From CAYQZD01 sp964421875 (GTDB taxonomy: Bacteria > Electryoneota > Tariuqbacteria > Tariuqbacterales > Tariuqbacteraceae), in the NCBI GenBank assembly GCA_964421875.1, contig CAYQZD010000035.1, positions 1-33,068 on the forward strand: a stretch of 33,068 nt of DNA. The letters are read 5' to 3'. A program made the translations under genes and the position numbers. Shown piece after piece: positions 15,490-22,725 of the stretch; position 1 is the first letter of the stretch, and every line of letters begins with the position of its first letter. The notes beneath the pieces are model-generated. The model was not told the DNA's origin and did not search any database. It saw only the letters and a list, made by a program, of their open reading frames with translations.

Positions 15490-17589
15490 TCAATCCAACT
15501 CTATAATAACATTGCCCATATAGTGCCTCCCCGGCATCGGAGACTCCTTGATTATCGAATACTGTTCATCGAGTAGATTCACCGCCCTTATTCCGATTTC
15601 CAGGTTCACCGCGCCGAATTCACGCGACCACCGCGCCCCCAAATCGAATATTGAAGCCGGGTCCACCCACTTAGTATTGGCCTCCAGAGTATACCTTCGG
15701 GAAAGATAGCGGTGTTTAAGTGAAAACCGGAACACCCCGGCTTGGTGTGAAACCTCGCTGTGAGTCTGGACCCGGGGTCGGAAAGTGAGGAATTTACCGT
15801 TATAGTCCGGCCCCGTGTTGCGAGGGTCGGATAAAACCGCGCCGCCCGCCAATCCCCAGCGCCCCATTTCGGCGCTGAAACGCATCTCACAGCCCCGGAT
15901 ACGCGCCGCGTCGCTGTTCACCGGCTTCCACTTCCGGCCGGATTGAGTGAAGGTTTCCCGCCAGATAATCAGGCTCCGGATATTGCGCTCGAAATAGGTT
16001 ATCCCGCCGCGAAAAATCCCTCCCGACCATTCCAACCCAACATCCCAGCTCTCCATACGCTCCGGCGCCAAATCCCGGTTAGGCTCGGCGAAAGCATTCT
16101 CCGCCCAGAACAACTGATTGAAAGTGGGAAGGCTGAAACCGCGTGACAAATTCCCGGTCAAGGATAGACTACGGTGAAAAACCGATTCCAACCGCCCGCT
16201 CATCGAGGCTGACAACAAACTGCCGAACCTCCTGTAATAGTCCCCCCGCACCGCCGCTGACAAGCGAAATTTTTCCCAGGCCTCGCTGCGGCGAAGGTAA
16301 ACGCCGAAGTCTTTCCGGTCCTCAATCCCCGCCAACGCGCTGCTGCTAACCCCGTCATAACGGTAAGACACTCCGGCGGAGCTTATGCCATCCTCCGTCT
16401 TTCGGCTAAGACTCCCTTCAAGCTCCATCGCTGTAGTTCGATGGCGCGATATATATTGCAGCGTATCACTCCCCCAGAAGTAATGCGAAAGGTTTTCAGC
16501 GCCCGATTCATAATATGAAAACCGCCCTTCCCCGCTCCAGTCGCCGTCTCGCCTCTTCAGATTCAAGGCAATTCCGTTGGTCGTCCGAACAATCCGGTCC
16601 AGCGGCGCTGGATTCTCTATCCCCCCCGGAGCGCCGCGGTCGGTGTCGAGATGATGAAACGCCGCGGAAATATCCCACCTTCCCCGGCGGCGGGAATACT
16701 TCAGGTAGAGGCTGCTGTTAACTTGGTCATCGTTAATCCTCGACTTTTCCACGCCCTTATGCTCATATTCGAAATCCCCCTGGGAGCCGTCCCGAAAATA
16801 GCTGAAGCTGAACCGATGCCCCTCCCGGCTGTTCCCCAGCTCTAAACCGTACCGGTAAGCTCCGAAACTGCCTCTGCCGAATTCCACCATCCTGCCCCCC
16901 CCCTCCGCAGAATAAAGCTCCACCGAACCGCCGGGATGGGAAGCTCCTTCGGCAAGGTCGGGATTGGGCTTGACCACAATCCTGTCCAGCGAGTTCACCG
17001 GTATCGATTTCAAATCGACCTCGCCCGTCAAAGGGTCGTTCAGACTATGGCCGTCGAGGTAAACTCCAACCTGCCCGGGCTTGGCGCCCCTGATGGTGAT
17101 TCGCGCTTCCTTAGCCCCTCCGCCGTCCAATACCGCCGCCTCACCCGCCCGCTCTAAAAACGCCGCCAGATTCTCCGCCGAAGCCTTCCGAATCTCAACC
17201 GAATTATACACCCTGCCGTTGACAGGCTCCAGCGCTACAGTCACTTCGGACAGTTCCACCGCCTCCCGCGCCAGAAATATCTCCAACCGCGACAACCCCA
17301 CCGAACTCACCTCGACCTGCCTCAGCACAGTTCGGTAGCCCACAAAGGATACTCGGATTTTATAAGCTCCCGCAGGCACATCCTCAAAACCGAATTCACC
17401 CCGGTCGTCGGCGGCGGTAATCCAATTCGTGCCTGCGATTTGAATGTGAGCGCCAGCTAGTGGCGCGCCGTCGGCAGCATCCTTTATATAACCGGAAATC
17501 TTAACCATCGCCCAGGCTTCACCGCTGATGAGTATCAGTGAAAGCGCCAGAGCGGTTATCAGCGATATTATCTGTAGATGCTTGTTCAT
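15490..17589 (-). CDS. TonB-dependent outer-membrane receptor, BtuB-like by context
   Basis: A signal peptide (LITALALSLILISGEAWA) precedes a carboxypeptidase-regulatory-like beta-sandwich (about 28-105: VKISGYIKDAADGAPLAGAHIQ, GEFGFEDVPAGAYKIRVSFVGYR). A plug domain follows (ITIRGAKPGQVGVYLDGHSLNDP, IPVNSLDRIVVKPN). The rest is an alternating-strand barrel that ends with the receptor-type C-terminal segment SIIKESPMPGRHYMGNVIIELD. Length of 699 residues is typical for receptors of small ligands rather than SusC porins. It lies between the riboswitch-headed fusion gene and the BtuG-like propeller, so a corrinoid ligand is likely, but nothing in the protein itself proves it. No Shine-Dalgarno is seen. 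Confidence 0.85.
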   Translation of the reverse strand: MNKHLQIISLITALALSLILISGEAWAMVKISGYIKDAADGAPLAGAHIQIAGTNWITAADDRGEFGFEDVPAGAYKIRVSFVGYRTVLRQVEVSSVGLSRLEIFLAREAVELSEVTVALEPVNGRVYNSVEIRKASAENLAAFLERAGEAAVLDGGGAKEARITIRGAKPGQVGVYLDGHSLNDPLTGEVDLKSIPVNSLDRIVVKPNPDLAEGASHPGGSVELYSAEGGGRMVEFGRGSFGAYRYGLELGNSREGHRFSFSYFRDGSQGDFEYEHKGVEKSRINDDQVNSSLYLKYSRRRGRWDISAAFHHLDTDRGAPGGIENPAPLDRIVRTTNGIALNLKRRDGDWSGEGRFSYYESGAENLSHYFWGSDTLQYISRHRTTAMELEGSLSRKTEDGISSAGVSYRYDGVSSSALAGIEDRKDFGVYLRRSEAWEKFRLSAAVRGDYYRRFGSLLSASMSGRLESVFHRSLSLTGNLSRGFSLPTFNQLFWAENAFAEPNRDLAPERMESWDVGLEWSGGIFRGGITYFERNIRSLIIWRETFTQSGRKWKPVNSDAARIRGCEMRFSAEMGRWGLAGGAVLSDPRNTGPDYNGKFLTFRPRVQTHSEVSHQAGVFRFSLKHRYLSRRYTLEANTKWVDPASIFDLGARWSREFGAVNLEIGIRAVNLLDEQYSIIKESPMPGRHYMGNVIIELD

Positions 17590-17603
17590 CGATTTATTGT
17601 GCC

Positions 17604-17623
17604 GCCGGGTCCCCGCACCCGGC
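17604..17623. repeat. Perfect hairpin, loop CCCCGC
   Basis: The stem GCCGGGT/ACCCGGC surrounds CCCCGC, the same loop as the hairpins at 9838 and 9882 but with a different stem. It lies 14 bp upstream of the TonB-receptor start. Confidence 0.6.
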
Positions 17624-17667
17624 AGTATTTCCTTATAATACGGTAGGCGGTGGTTTCATCCACCCGC

Positions 17668-17716
17668 ATAATTTGGCTGGGGACAAGCCCCGCGGAGATT
17701 CGCGAAAAAGACCATC
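17668..17716 (+). repeat. Partial 85-bp-type hairpin element
   Basis: GATTCGCGAAAAAGACCATC followed by CGTGATGGCTAATT matches the right half of the 85-bp family, with the stem CCATC/GATGG. Just left of it are GGGG-ACAAG-CCCC and a GGTGG/CCACC hairpin. It lies between the fusion gene and the second receptor. Confidence 0.4.
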
Positions 17717-17724
17717 CGTGATGG

Positions 17725-20034
17725 CTAATTCCAGAACACCCAGTTGACCCCCCAAACCTCCTCCCGGTGCATCATCCTGTATCCCGGGATGATTTCATAT
17801 TCACGGGAAAGGATATTCTCATTCCCCCAGAACAACATAAAATTCCCTACCTGGAAGGTGACCCGCGCCCCCAGCGTGAAATCGCTCGCCAGCGTATTGT
17901 AATTCCCCCCCGCCATCCCCTCGCGGGAACCGTAATACCGGCAGTGAAGGTCTATCGTGTACTGCAATTCATCCCCGAAAATCCGGTTCCGGTAATCCAG
18001 CCGCCATATCCCCCAGGTATCAGGAATGAAATCGCGCTTCTCCTGGGGATACTGGAAAGTGAAAGCCCCCTCAAGATTGAAACCATACCGCCTGCCCAGC
18101 GAAATCATCCCTTCCAGCGCCGGAAATTCCTGAGATTCAACGTTCTCCCAGCGGTAAGTGTCTGAGCCCGCCGGCTCGATATCTATCGGGTTATCAACAT
18201 ATTTGTACAAAACGGAGGGCTTGATGCTTACTAAATCGAAGAATTTCAGGTACCCGAAAAGTCTGAAGGATGAGACAGTCTCCGGGTCGAGTTCCCGGTT
18301 GGGCAGGATTTCAGCGCCGGGAGTCAGCCTCCAAACCGCCCCGCCGGGAAGAAACATCTCCGAGGCCTGGTAAGGCTTTGCTCGGTAGATCGCGGCGGGC
18401 GGTTCGCCGCTGTGCGCTGCCGCGAAACCAGCCCGATTATCCTCGGAAAAGGCGTACCATCCCTCCACCGCCGCTGAAGGAATGATGTTCCTTCCCACCT
18501 CCAGCGAAACCGACTCGCGCAAGGATACCCTCTCGTTCAAGGCTTGCTCAAAGGCGATACTGCCAATCCCCCGGCCGACCTCCTCGCTGGAACCGCCCTC
18601 CAGTTCCGTATTGAAATAGTCAAGGTAGAGCGAGGGAACAGCCTTGAATCCCAGGAAGTTAAATCCCTTCAAAACCCGAAAATCGACTCCTGACTCCTTC
18701 GAATCTAAATAGTCCTGATACAACTCCTCCGCTTCATACCAATGCAGAACCGCCTCAAAGTCCTGCCCCGCATCCTCCCGCACCGTAGTCAGAAACAAAT
18801 CGTTGCGGTCGAGGGTGCGCTTCCCCGACCTCAAGGTGACCTCAGCCTTGTTGCGATTGTTTAAGAATGCGAGCCCAAACCTCCATCCGTTTTCCCTGCG
18901 CCAGTACAGGTCGCCGCGAATCTGCGTGCCGTCCAAGCCGCTGTTTCGCAGGTAACCGTCATTTTCGGAAATCCTCCCCCCCACCTGAAATCCCAGATTG
19001 GACCTGATTCGCTGCGCCATTATGAAATCCGCCGCGCCCAATCCGTAATAACCGTCGCGGTAATTGACCCGGCTGTATGGCGTTTCCGGATCGAACAACC
19101 TTGGCGTCAGCGCGGTTAATCCCCTGCCAGACACCAAACCCCGCCGGTAAGCCTGCGCAACCTCGATATTATCGATATACCCCGGCGGAAACAGGGTGAA
19201 ATCGACACCTCCGTGGAAACGCGAATTCATCGGCAGCCCGTAGAGCGTCACCTTCGGCGCTCCCCCCTCATAGAACAGATAAACCGGTTGACCCAGCAGC
19301 GCCAAATCATAATGAAAAAAACCGGGAACAGACAGCAAAATATCCCCGGTATCTTCGTAGTAAATATATTCCCAATCCCCGCTTTCACTCCGGTACACCG
19401 CATCTCCCGCATAGACTCCGCCGGGAAATCCTACCGCCAGCGCCAATATGACCATTATCCCCGCCGGAACCAAACGCTTTAAGTTCCGGTAAGCCGGTCC
19501 CAGCGCTAAGGCGAATATCAGCGTGTTCCCCGCTAAGTGAGGAATGGCGAAGGGGATGCCGAGTTTTAAGGTGGTCAGGGTCTGCTCTGCGTTGAAACCG
19601 GCTGACAGGGGGAAACTGAGAGTGGTCCAGATATCATAGTTCAGTGTCAGCAGGAAACCAACCACTCCCAATGCTATTGAACGCGCCCCCGGTCGGAACG
19701 AAGTCAGCGCCGGCGCTATTATCCCCCCGGCGAAACCCGAAAGCGCCATACCCGCAACCTGAGCCGCCATCAACGGTGGGAAAGACATCCCCATTGGATT
19801 GAGCCCGGCGAATATCAGTTCCGCCACTACCCCAACGATAATCCCCCGCGCCGGTCCCAGCAGCATTCCCGATAAAAATATCGCCGTAGTTATCAACTCA
19901 ATATTGGGGACGGCGATAAAAGCGAATCCCAAAGCCGCCGAGGCTCCGGCGCAAAGCCCGGTAAGAGCTATCAGCCGCAGGTTCTCCCTGCGGGCGCGGA
20001 GTGGTTCCGACGTTCCGGCGCTTTGTAATGACAT
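17725..20034 (-). CDS. ECF-transporter S-component-like domain fused to a TonB-receptor-like barrel
   Basis: The frame is open to 20175, but that end overlaps the riboswitch terminator, so the ATG at 20034 (MSLQSAG) is the start, giving 769 residues. Residues ~21-180 contain six hydrophobic segments in ECF S-component style (LIALTGLCAGASAALGFAFI, ARGIIVGVVAELIFAGLNP, LMAAQVAGMALSGFAGGIIA, and so on). S components bind vitamins for an EcfT/EcfA module. After the basic NLKR comes a seventh hydrophobic stretch ending VYA-GDA, which looks like a signal peptide with a signal-peptidase site near residue 209. The remaining ~560 residues resemble a TonB-receptor plug remnant (DILLSVPGFF, VTLYGLPMNS, FPPGYIDNIEVAQ) and barrel, ending in GYRMMHREEVWGVNWVFWN. 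An in-frame ATG at 19455 could start the barrel separately. The cobalamin riboswitch implies a corrinoid role. Confidence 0.75.
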   Translation of the reverse strand: MSLQSAGTSEPLRARRENLRLIALTGLCAGASAALGFAFIAVPNIELITTAIFLSGMLLGPARGIIVGVVAELIFAGLNPMGMSFPPLMAAQVAGMALSGFAGGIIAPALTSFRPGARSIALGVVGFLLTLNYDIWTTLSFPLSAGFNAEQTLTTLKLGIPFAIPHLAGNTLIFALALGPAYRNLKRLVPAGIMVILALAVGFPGGVYAGDAVYRSESGDWEYIYYEDTGDILLSVPGFFHYDLALLGQPVYLFYEGGAPKVTLYGLPMNSRFHGGVDFTLFPPGYIDNIEVAQAYRRGLVSGRGLTALTPRLFDPETPYSRVNYRDGYYGLGAADFIMAQRIRSNLGFQVGGRISENDGYLRNSGLDGTQIRGDLYWRRENGWRFGLAFLNNRNKAEVTLRSGKRTLDRNDLFLTTVREDAGQDFEAVLHWYEAEELYQDYLDSKESGVDFRVLKGFNFLGFKAVPSLYLDYFNTELEGGSSEEVGRGIGSIAFEQALNERVSLRESVSLEVGRNIIPSAAVEGWYAFSEDNRAGFAAAHSGEPPAAIYRAKPYQASEMFLPGGAVWRLTPGAEILPNRELDPETVSSFRLFGYLKFFDLVSIKPSVLYKYVDNPIDIEPAGSDTYRWENVESQEFPALEGMISLGRRYGFNLEGAFTFQYPQEKRDFIPDTWGIWRLDYRNRIFGDELQYTIDLHCRYYGSREGMAGGNYNTLASDFTLGARVTFQVGNFMLFWGNENILSREYEIIPGYRMMHREEVWGVNWVFWN

Positions 20035-20056
20035 AATATGAACCCGGTTAATACAT

Positions 20057-20085
20057 AAAAAAAGCCCCCCCAAACGGAGGAGCTT
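20057..20085 (-). terminator. Riboswitch expression-platform terminator
   Basis: On the minus strand GCTCCTCC-GTTT-GGGGGGGC forms an 8-bp stem (extended by two A-T pairs) followed by seven T. It lies between the cobalamin aptamer and the start codon at 20034. The upstream GGGGAGGGAAG tract could pair with the CTCCTCC arm as an antiterminator; this is inferred from complementarity only. Confidence 0.85.
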
Positions 20086-20187
20086 AATTATCCCTGACAA
20101 TCTTCCCTCCCCTCGGAGGAAGGTTTCGCCCGCCGTGCAAGTTGTCTTCGCTTGGCTATATGGAGCGATACGCACGGTAACGAAACG

Positions 20188-20341
20188 AATTCAGGCAGGT
20201 TTCCTGGCTGTCGGTAGCTTCCCGAAACGCCTTCCCAGGAATAGGCGTTCCCAGTGGCAGATGTCTCGGTAAACCGACTACAGTTGCGGGGCAGCGACTT
20301 TTATCGTCTTCCCTTTTAACCCTGTAAGGGGCACCTGAATT
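20188..20341 (-). ncRNA. Cobalamin (adenosylcobalamin) riboswitch
   Basis: The conserved B12-element blocks occur in order on the minus strand: AGGTGCC, GCTGCCCCGCAACTGTA, GCCACTG, GGGAAGGC, and AGCCAGGAAACCTGCC. The P1 helix is a perfect AATTCAGG/CCTGAATT (20334-20341 with 20188-20195). It starts only 16 bases after the rplS stop and is followed by a terminator at 20057-20085. B12 binding is therefore expected to stop transcription of the fusion gene and probably of the receptor and lipoprotein behind it. I see no convincing promoter in the short gap, so the transcript either reads through from rplS or starts inside it. Confidence 0.96.
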
Positions 20342-20356
20342 AATATGTCGAATCGA

Positions 20357-20707
20357 TTATTTCTGTCTGTAGCTTTCCTTCTCCTTGATTCTGGCGGCTT
20401 TACCGCGCAAACCTCTGAGGTAATACAGCTTGACGCGCCGCACCACGCCCTCCCGAATACGCTCAATTCTCATAATATTAGGTGAATGCAACGGAAAAAT
20501 CCGTTCCACACCGATTCCAGCCGAAATCTTCCGAACCGTAAAAGACTCGTTAATCCCCGCTCCCTTGCGGCGAAGAACCACTCCGCGAAACACCTGAATC
20601 CGTTCCTTGTCACCCTCCCGCACCCGATAGTGCACATCGATGGTGTCGCCCGGTGCGAATTCCGGAGATTCTTTCATCTGGTCTGCCGCTGCTCTCGATA
20701 AATCCAC
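20357..20707 (-). CDS. rplS: 50S ribosomal protein L19
   Basis: L19 sits at the 30S-50S interface. Family blocks are FAPGDTIDVHYRVREGDKER, IQVFRGVVLRRKGAGINESF, TVRKISAGIGVERIFPLHSP and VKLYYLRGLRGKAARIKE. The start at 20707 is a GTG with GGA five bases upstream; it gives the usual ~18 residues ahead of the FxPGD motif, unlike the internal ATG. Length of 116 residues is typical. It is the last gene of the ffh-rpsP-khpA-rimM-trmD-rplS series, but a 162-bp MITE-like element separates it from trmD. No terminator follows before the riboswitch. Confidence 0.96.
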   Translation of the reverse strand: MDLSRAAADQMKESPEFAPGDTIDVHYRVREGDKERIQVFRGVVLRRKGAGINESFTVRKISAGIGVERIFPLHSPNIMRIERIREGVVRRVKLYYLRGLRGKAARIKEKESYRQK

Positions 20708-20760
20708 TTTATCCGATTCCTGATTTACACTCTTGAAAGTAAGCTTATATAAAAATCTAT

Positions 20761-20922
20761 GTAAGACTTTACCTATATGAAATCAGCATAAACACTGCTG
20801 TCATTCCAGCTTGACTGGAATCTGACAGCAGAATAGCTAAAGGTCGTATTCCCGACGCGTTCACTTCGTTCACTTGCGGGAATGACAAATAGCGCTGGCG
20901 CTTCATATACCTAAAGTGGTAC
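20761..20922 (+). repeat. 162-bp MITE-like element, copy 2
   Basis: It aligns end to end with the copy at 137-298 in the same orientation. The left end is GTAAGACTTTACCTATATGA and the reverse complement of the right end is GTACCACTTTAGGTATATGA, a clear terminal inverted repeat. The flanks AAATCTAT and AAATCCGC share five of eight bases, consistent with a decayed target duplication. It fills most of the trmD-rplS gap. Confidence 0.7.
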
Positions 20923-20963
20923 AAATCCGCAATATTATATATTAACAAAAATATGGGAAAATA

Positions 20964-21671
20964 TCAACTTTTTTCTTGATTTTCACGCTTCAAAAGCTCC
21001 GGTCGCAAACACTGCGTCTTTTCAAGGGCTCGCTCCGCCCGCCACTCTTCTATTAATCTGTGATTACCCGATAACAACACTTCAGGCGTCTTCAATCCAC
21101 GGTACTCCACCGGACGAGTATACAGAGGTCCCTCCAGCAGCCCCTCCCGAAACGAATCCGTGAGAGCGGAATCCCGGTCGCCCAAAACTCCAGGCAATAA
21201 ACGAGCCACCGAATCCACCACCGCCATCGCGGGAATCTCGCCCCCGGAAAGCACATAGTCGCCGATGGAGATTTCCTCGTCCACACAGGCGTCGATGAAA
21301 CGCTGGTCCACACCCTTGTAGCGTCCGCAGACGATGATAAGATGCCGCTCTTTAGCCAAAGAATCCGCCTTCGCCTGGTCGAAGGTTGCGCCGCCCGCGC
21401 TCATCAAAACCACCTTCGGCGCAGTACCCAGCCCGGTCTTGAGGAATTCCACCGCCCGAAATAAAGGTTCCGGCTTCATAACCATCCCGGGCCCGCCGCC
21501 GTACTGAGTGTCGTCCAAACGGTTATGCTTATCCCGCGCGAAGCGCCGCAGATCGACCACTTCGATTGCCAAAGCCCCGAACTGAACCGCGCGCTTGATA
21601 ATGCTGTGAGAAAACACGCTGTCGAATATACCAGGGAAAGCGGTCAAAATCTGAATCAGCGTTTTCATCAT
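20964..21671 (-). CDS. trmD: tRNA (guanine-37-N1)-methyltransferase
   Basis: TrmD methylates G37 of tRNAs with a G at position 36, preventing frameshifting. The SPOUT knot signature is visible as DDTQYGGGPGMVMKPEPLF near residue 60, and SIGDYVLSGGEIPAMAVVDS with ARLLPGVLG in the SAM site. The interdomain region contains SFREGLLEGPLYTRP. Two adjacent ATGs (21671 and 21668) are possible; GAG lies seven bases ahead of the first. Length of 235 residues is normal. It follows rimM by 34 bp. Confidence 0.96.
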   Translation of the reverse strand: MMKTLIQILTAFPGIFDSVFSHSIIKRAVQFGALAIEVVDLRRFARDKHNRLDDTQYGGGPGMVMKPEPLFRAVEFLKTGLGTAPKVVLMSAGGATFDQAKADSLAKERHLIIVCGRYKGVDQRFIDACVDEEISIGDYVLSGGEIPAMAVVDSVARLLPGVLGDRDSALTDSFREGLLEGPLYTRPVEYRGLKTPEVLLSGNHRLIEEWRAERALEKTQCLRPELLKRENQEKS

Positions 21672-21705
21672 TTATTAGCTCTAAAGACCAATCTAAAAAC
21701 TCGAT

Positions 21706-22242
21706 TCATTCCTCCCAGAGGGAAGGCATATCCACCACTGTAATAATCCCGGCTTCAATATCGACGCCGGAAACCAGCTCCTTGACAAAAGGTATCAACC
21801 GCTCCTCCCCCTCACGTTCCACTACCAGACAATCCGATGCTGGAAGATGATACACGTCCTTGAGTATCCCAATGGTTTCGCCCGCAGCGGACACCACCCT
21901 AAACCCCTCAATCTCATCGAAATAGAAAGAATCGTCAGGCAGCGAACCACGCTGGCTTCGTTCAATATACACCTCCGTACCCACCAATTCCTCCGCTTCA
22001 TCAACAGTATCGATCCCTTCCAAATTCATTAAGGGCATATTGCGATGAAAAGCCATTTTGGAAACAGCGTAACGTTCCATTGAACCATCTATTTCAAGGA
22101 AGACGGACTCCAACTCCCCGAACCGTTCCACAAAATCCGTCAAGGGTAAAATCTTCATCTGACCTCGAAGTCCCCGAACCTTGACAACTTTACCCACCAG
22201 GATAAAGTCAACCCCGCCTATGGATAAATCACTGTTTTGCAA
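21706..22242 (-). CDS. rimM: 16S rRNA processing protein RimM
   Basis: RimM helps 30S maturation by binding S19 and the 16S 3' head region. An N-terminal beta-barrel (LVGKVVKVRGLRGQMKILPLT) is followed by a PRC-barrel domain (FYFDEIEGFRVVSAAGETIG, SDCLVVEREGEERLIPFVKE). Length of 178 residues is usual. The longest frame begins with TTG at 22242, five bases past the khpA stop, without a Shine-Dalgarno. A start nearer the LVGKVV segment cannot be excluded. Confidence 0.92.
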   Translation of the reverse strand: MQNSDLSIGGVDFILVGKVVKVRGLRGQMKILPLTDFVERFGELESVFLEIDGSMERYAVSKMAFHRNMPLMNLEGIDTVDEAEELVGTEVYIERSQRGSLPDDSFYFDEIEGFRVVSAAGETIGILKDVYHLPASDCLVVEREGEERLIPFVKELVSGVDIEAGIITVVDMPSLWEE

Positions 22243-22247
22243 ATCTG

Positions 22248-22547
22248 CTATACTATATTGAAATTCGAACCTTCAGACCGTGCTGCTCCCTTCCCCCTTT
22301 CTTGATTAAAATCCTCGTCAAAGATTTCAAAACTGGCGCGCCTCCTAAGACGAGCGGCTACCGCCCCCACTAATATCCGGAAAGCCTTGATGGTCCGTCC
22401 CTGCCGCCCGATGATTTTGCCTCGGTCGGATTGTTCAACATAGAGACGGTACCGCTCCCTGCTCCCCTCATCTTTGAGCCTCTCAACTCTAACAGCATCG
22501 GGATTGTTCACCAGCTGTTTCGCGATGTGTTCGATGAAACCTTCCAT
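22248..22547 (-). CDS. khpA: KH-domain RNA-binding protein KhpA
   Basis: This is a single KH domain with the RNA-binding GxxG loop in GKIIGRQGRTIKAFRILV. The opening MEGFIEHIAKQLVNNPDAV is typical of the family encoded between rpsP and rimM. KhpA proteins act with KhpB or alone as RNA chaperones linked to cell elongation and ribosome biogenesis. The start is supported by AAGGAG seven bases upstream. At 99 residues it is somewhat longer than the usual ~76, because of a basic C-terminal tail (ERGKGAARSEGSNFNIV). Confidence 0.9.
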   Translation of the reverse strand: MEGFIEHIAKQLVNNPDAVRVERLKDEGSRERYRLYVEQSDRGKIIGRQGRTIKAFRILVGAVAARLRRRASFEIFDEDFNQERGKGAARSEGSNFNIV

Positions 22548-22725
22548 CGGCAGGCTCCTTGTTTTGTATAGGGAATATATCGAAATGAGCGATTCGCCAA
22601 TGAAACCGGTATGGACAGTCTATGTTATCACTATCCACAGCCTTCAACCAAAATAATGGCTCACAAGGCAGCGGCAAGGTCATTGCAAGAGAAAGAACAC
22701 AAACTCCCTAATAGAAAATAATCCA

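Noticed and set aside
20035..20175. N-terminal extension of the fusion protein back to 20175
   Set aside because: This stretch contains the riboswitch terminator and leader; translating it would require reading through regulatory RNA, and its peptide has no relation to S components.
22548..22725. A 64-codon minus-strand frame between rpsP and khpA
   Set aside because: It runs into the khpA start in a different frame, lacks a ribosome site and has no recognisable sequence; it is probably an untranslated spacer.
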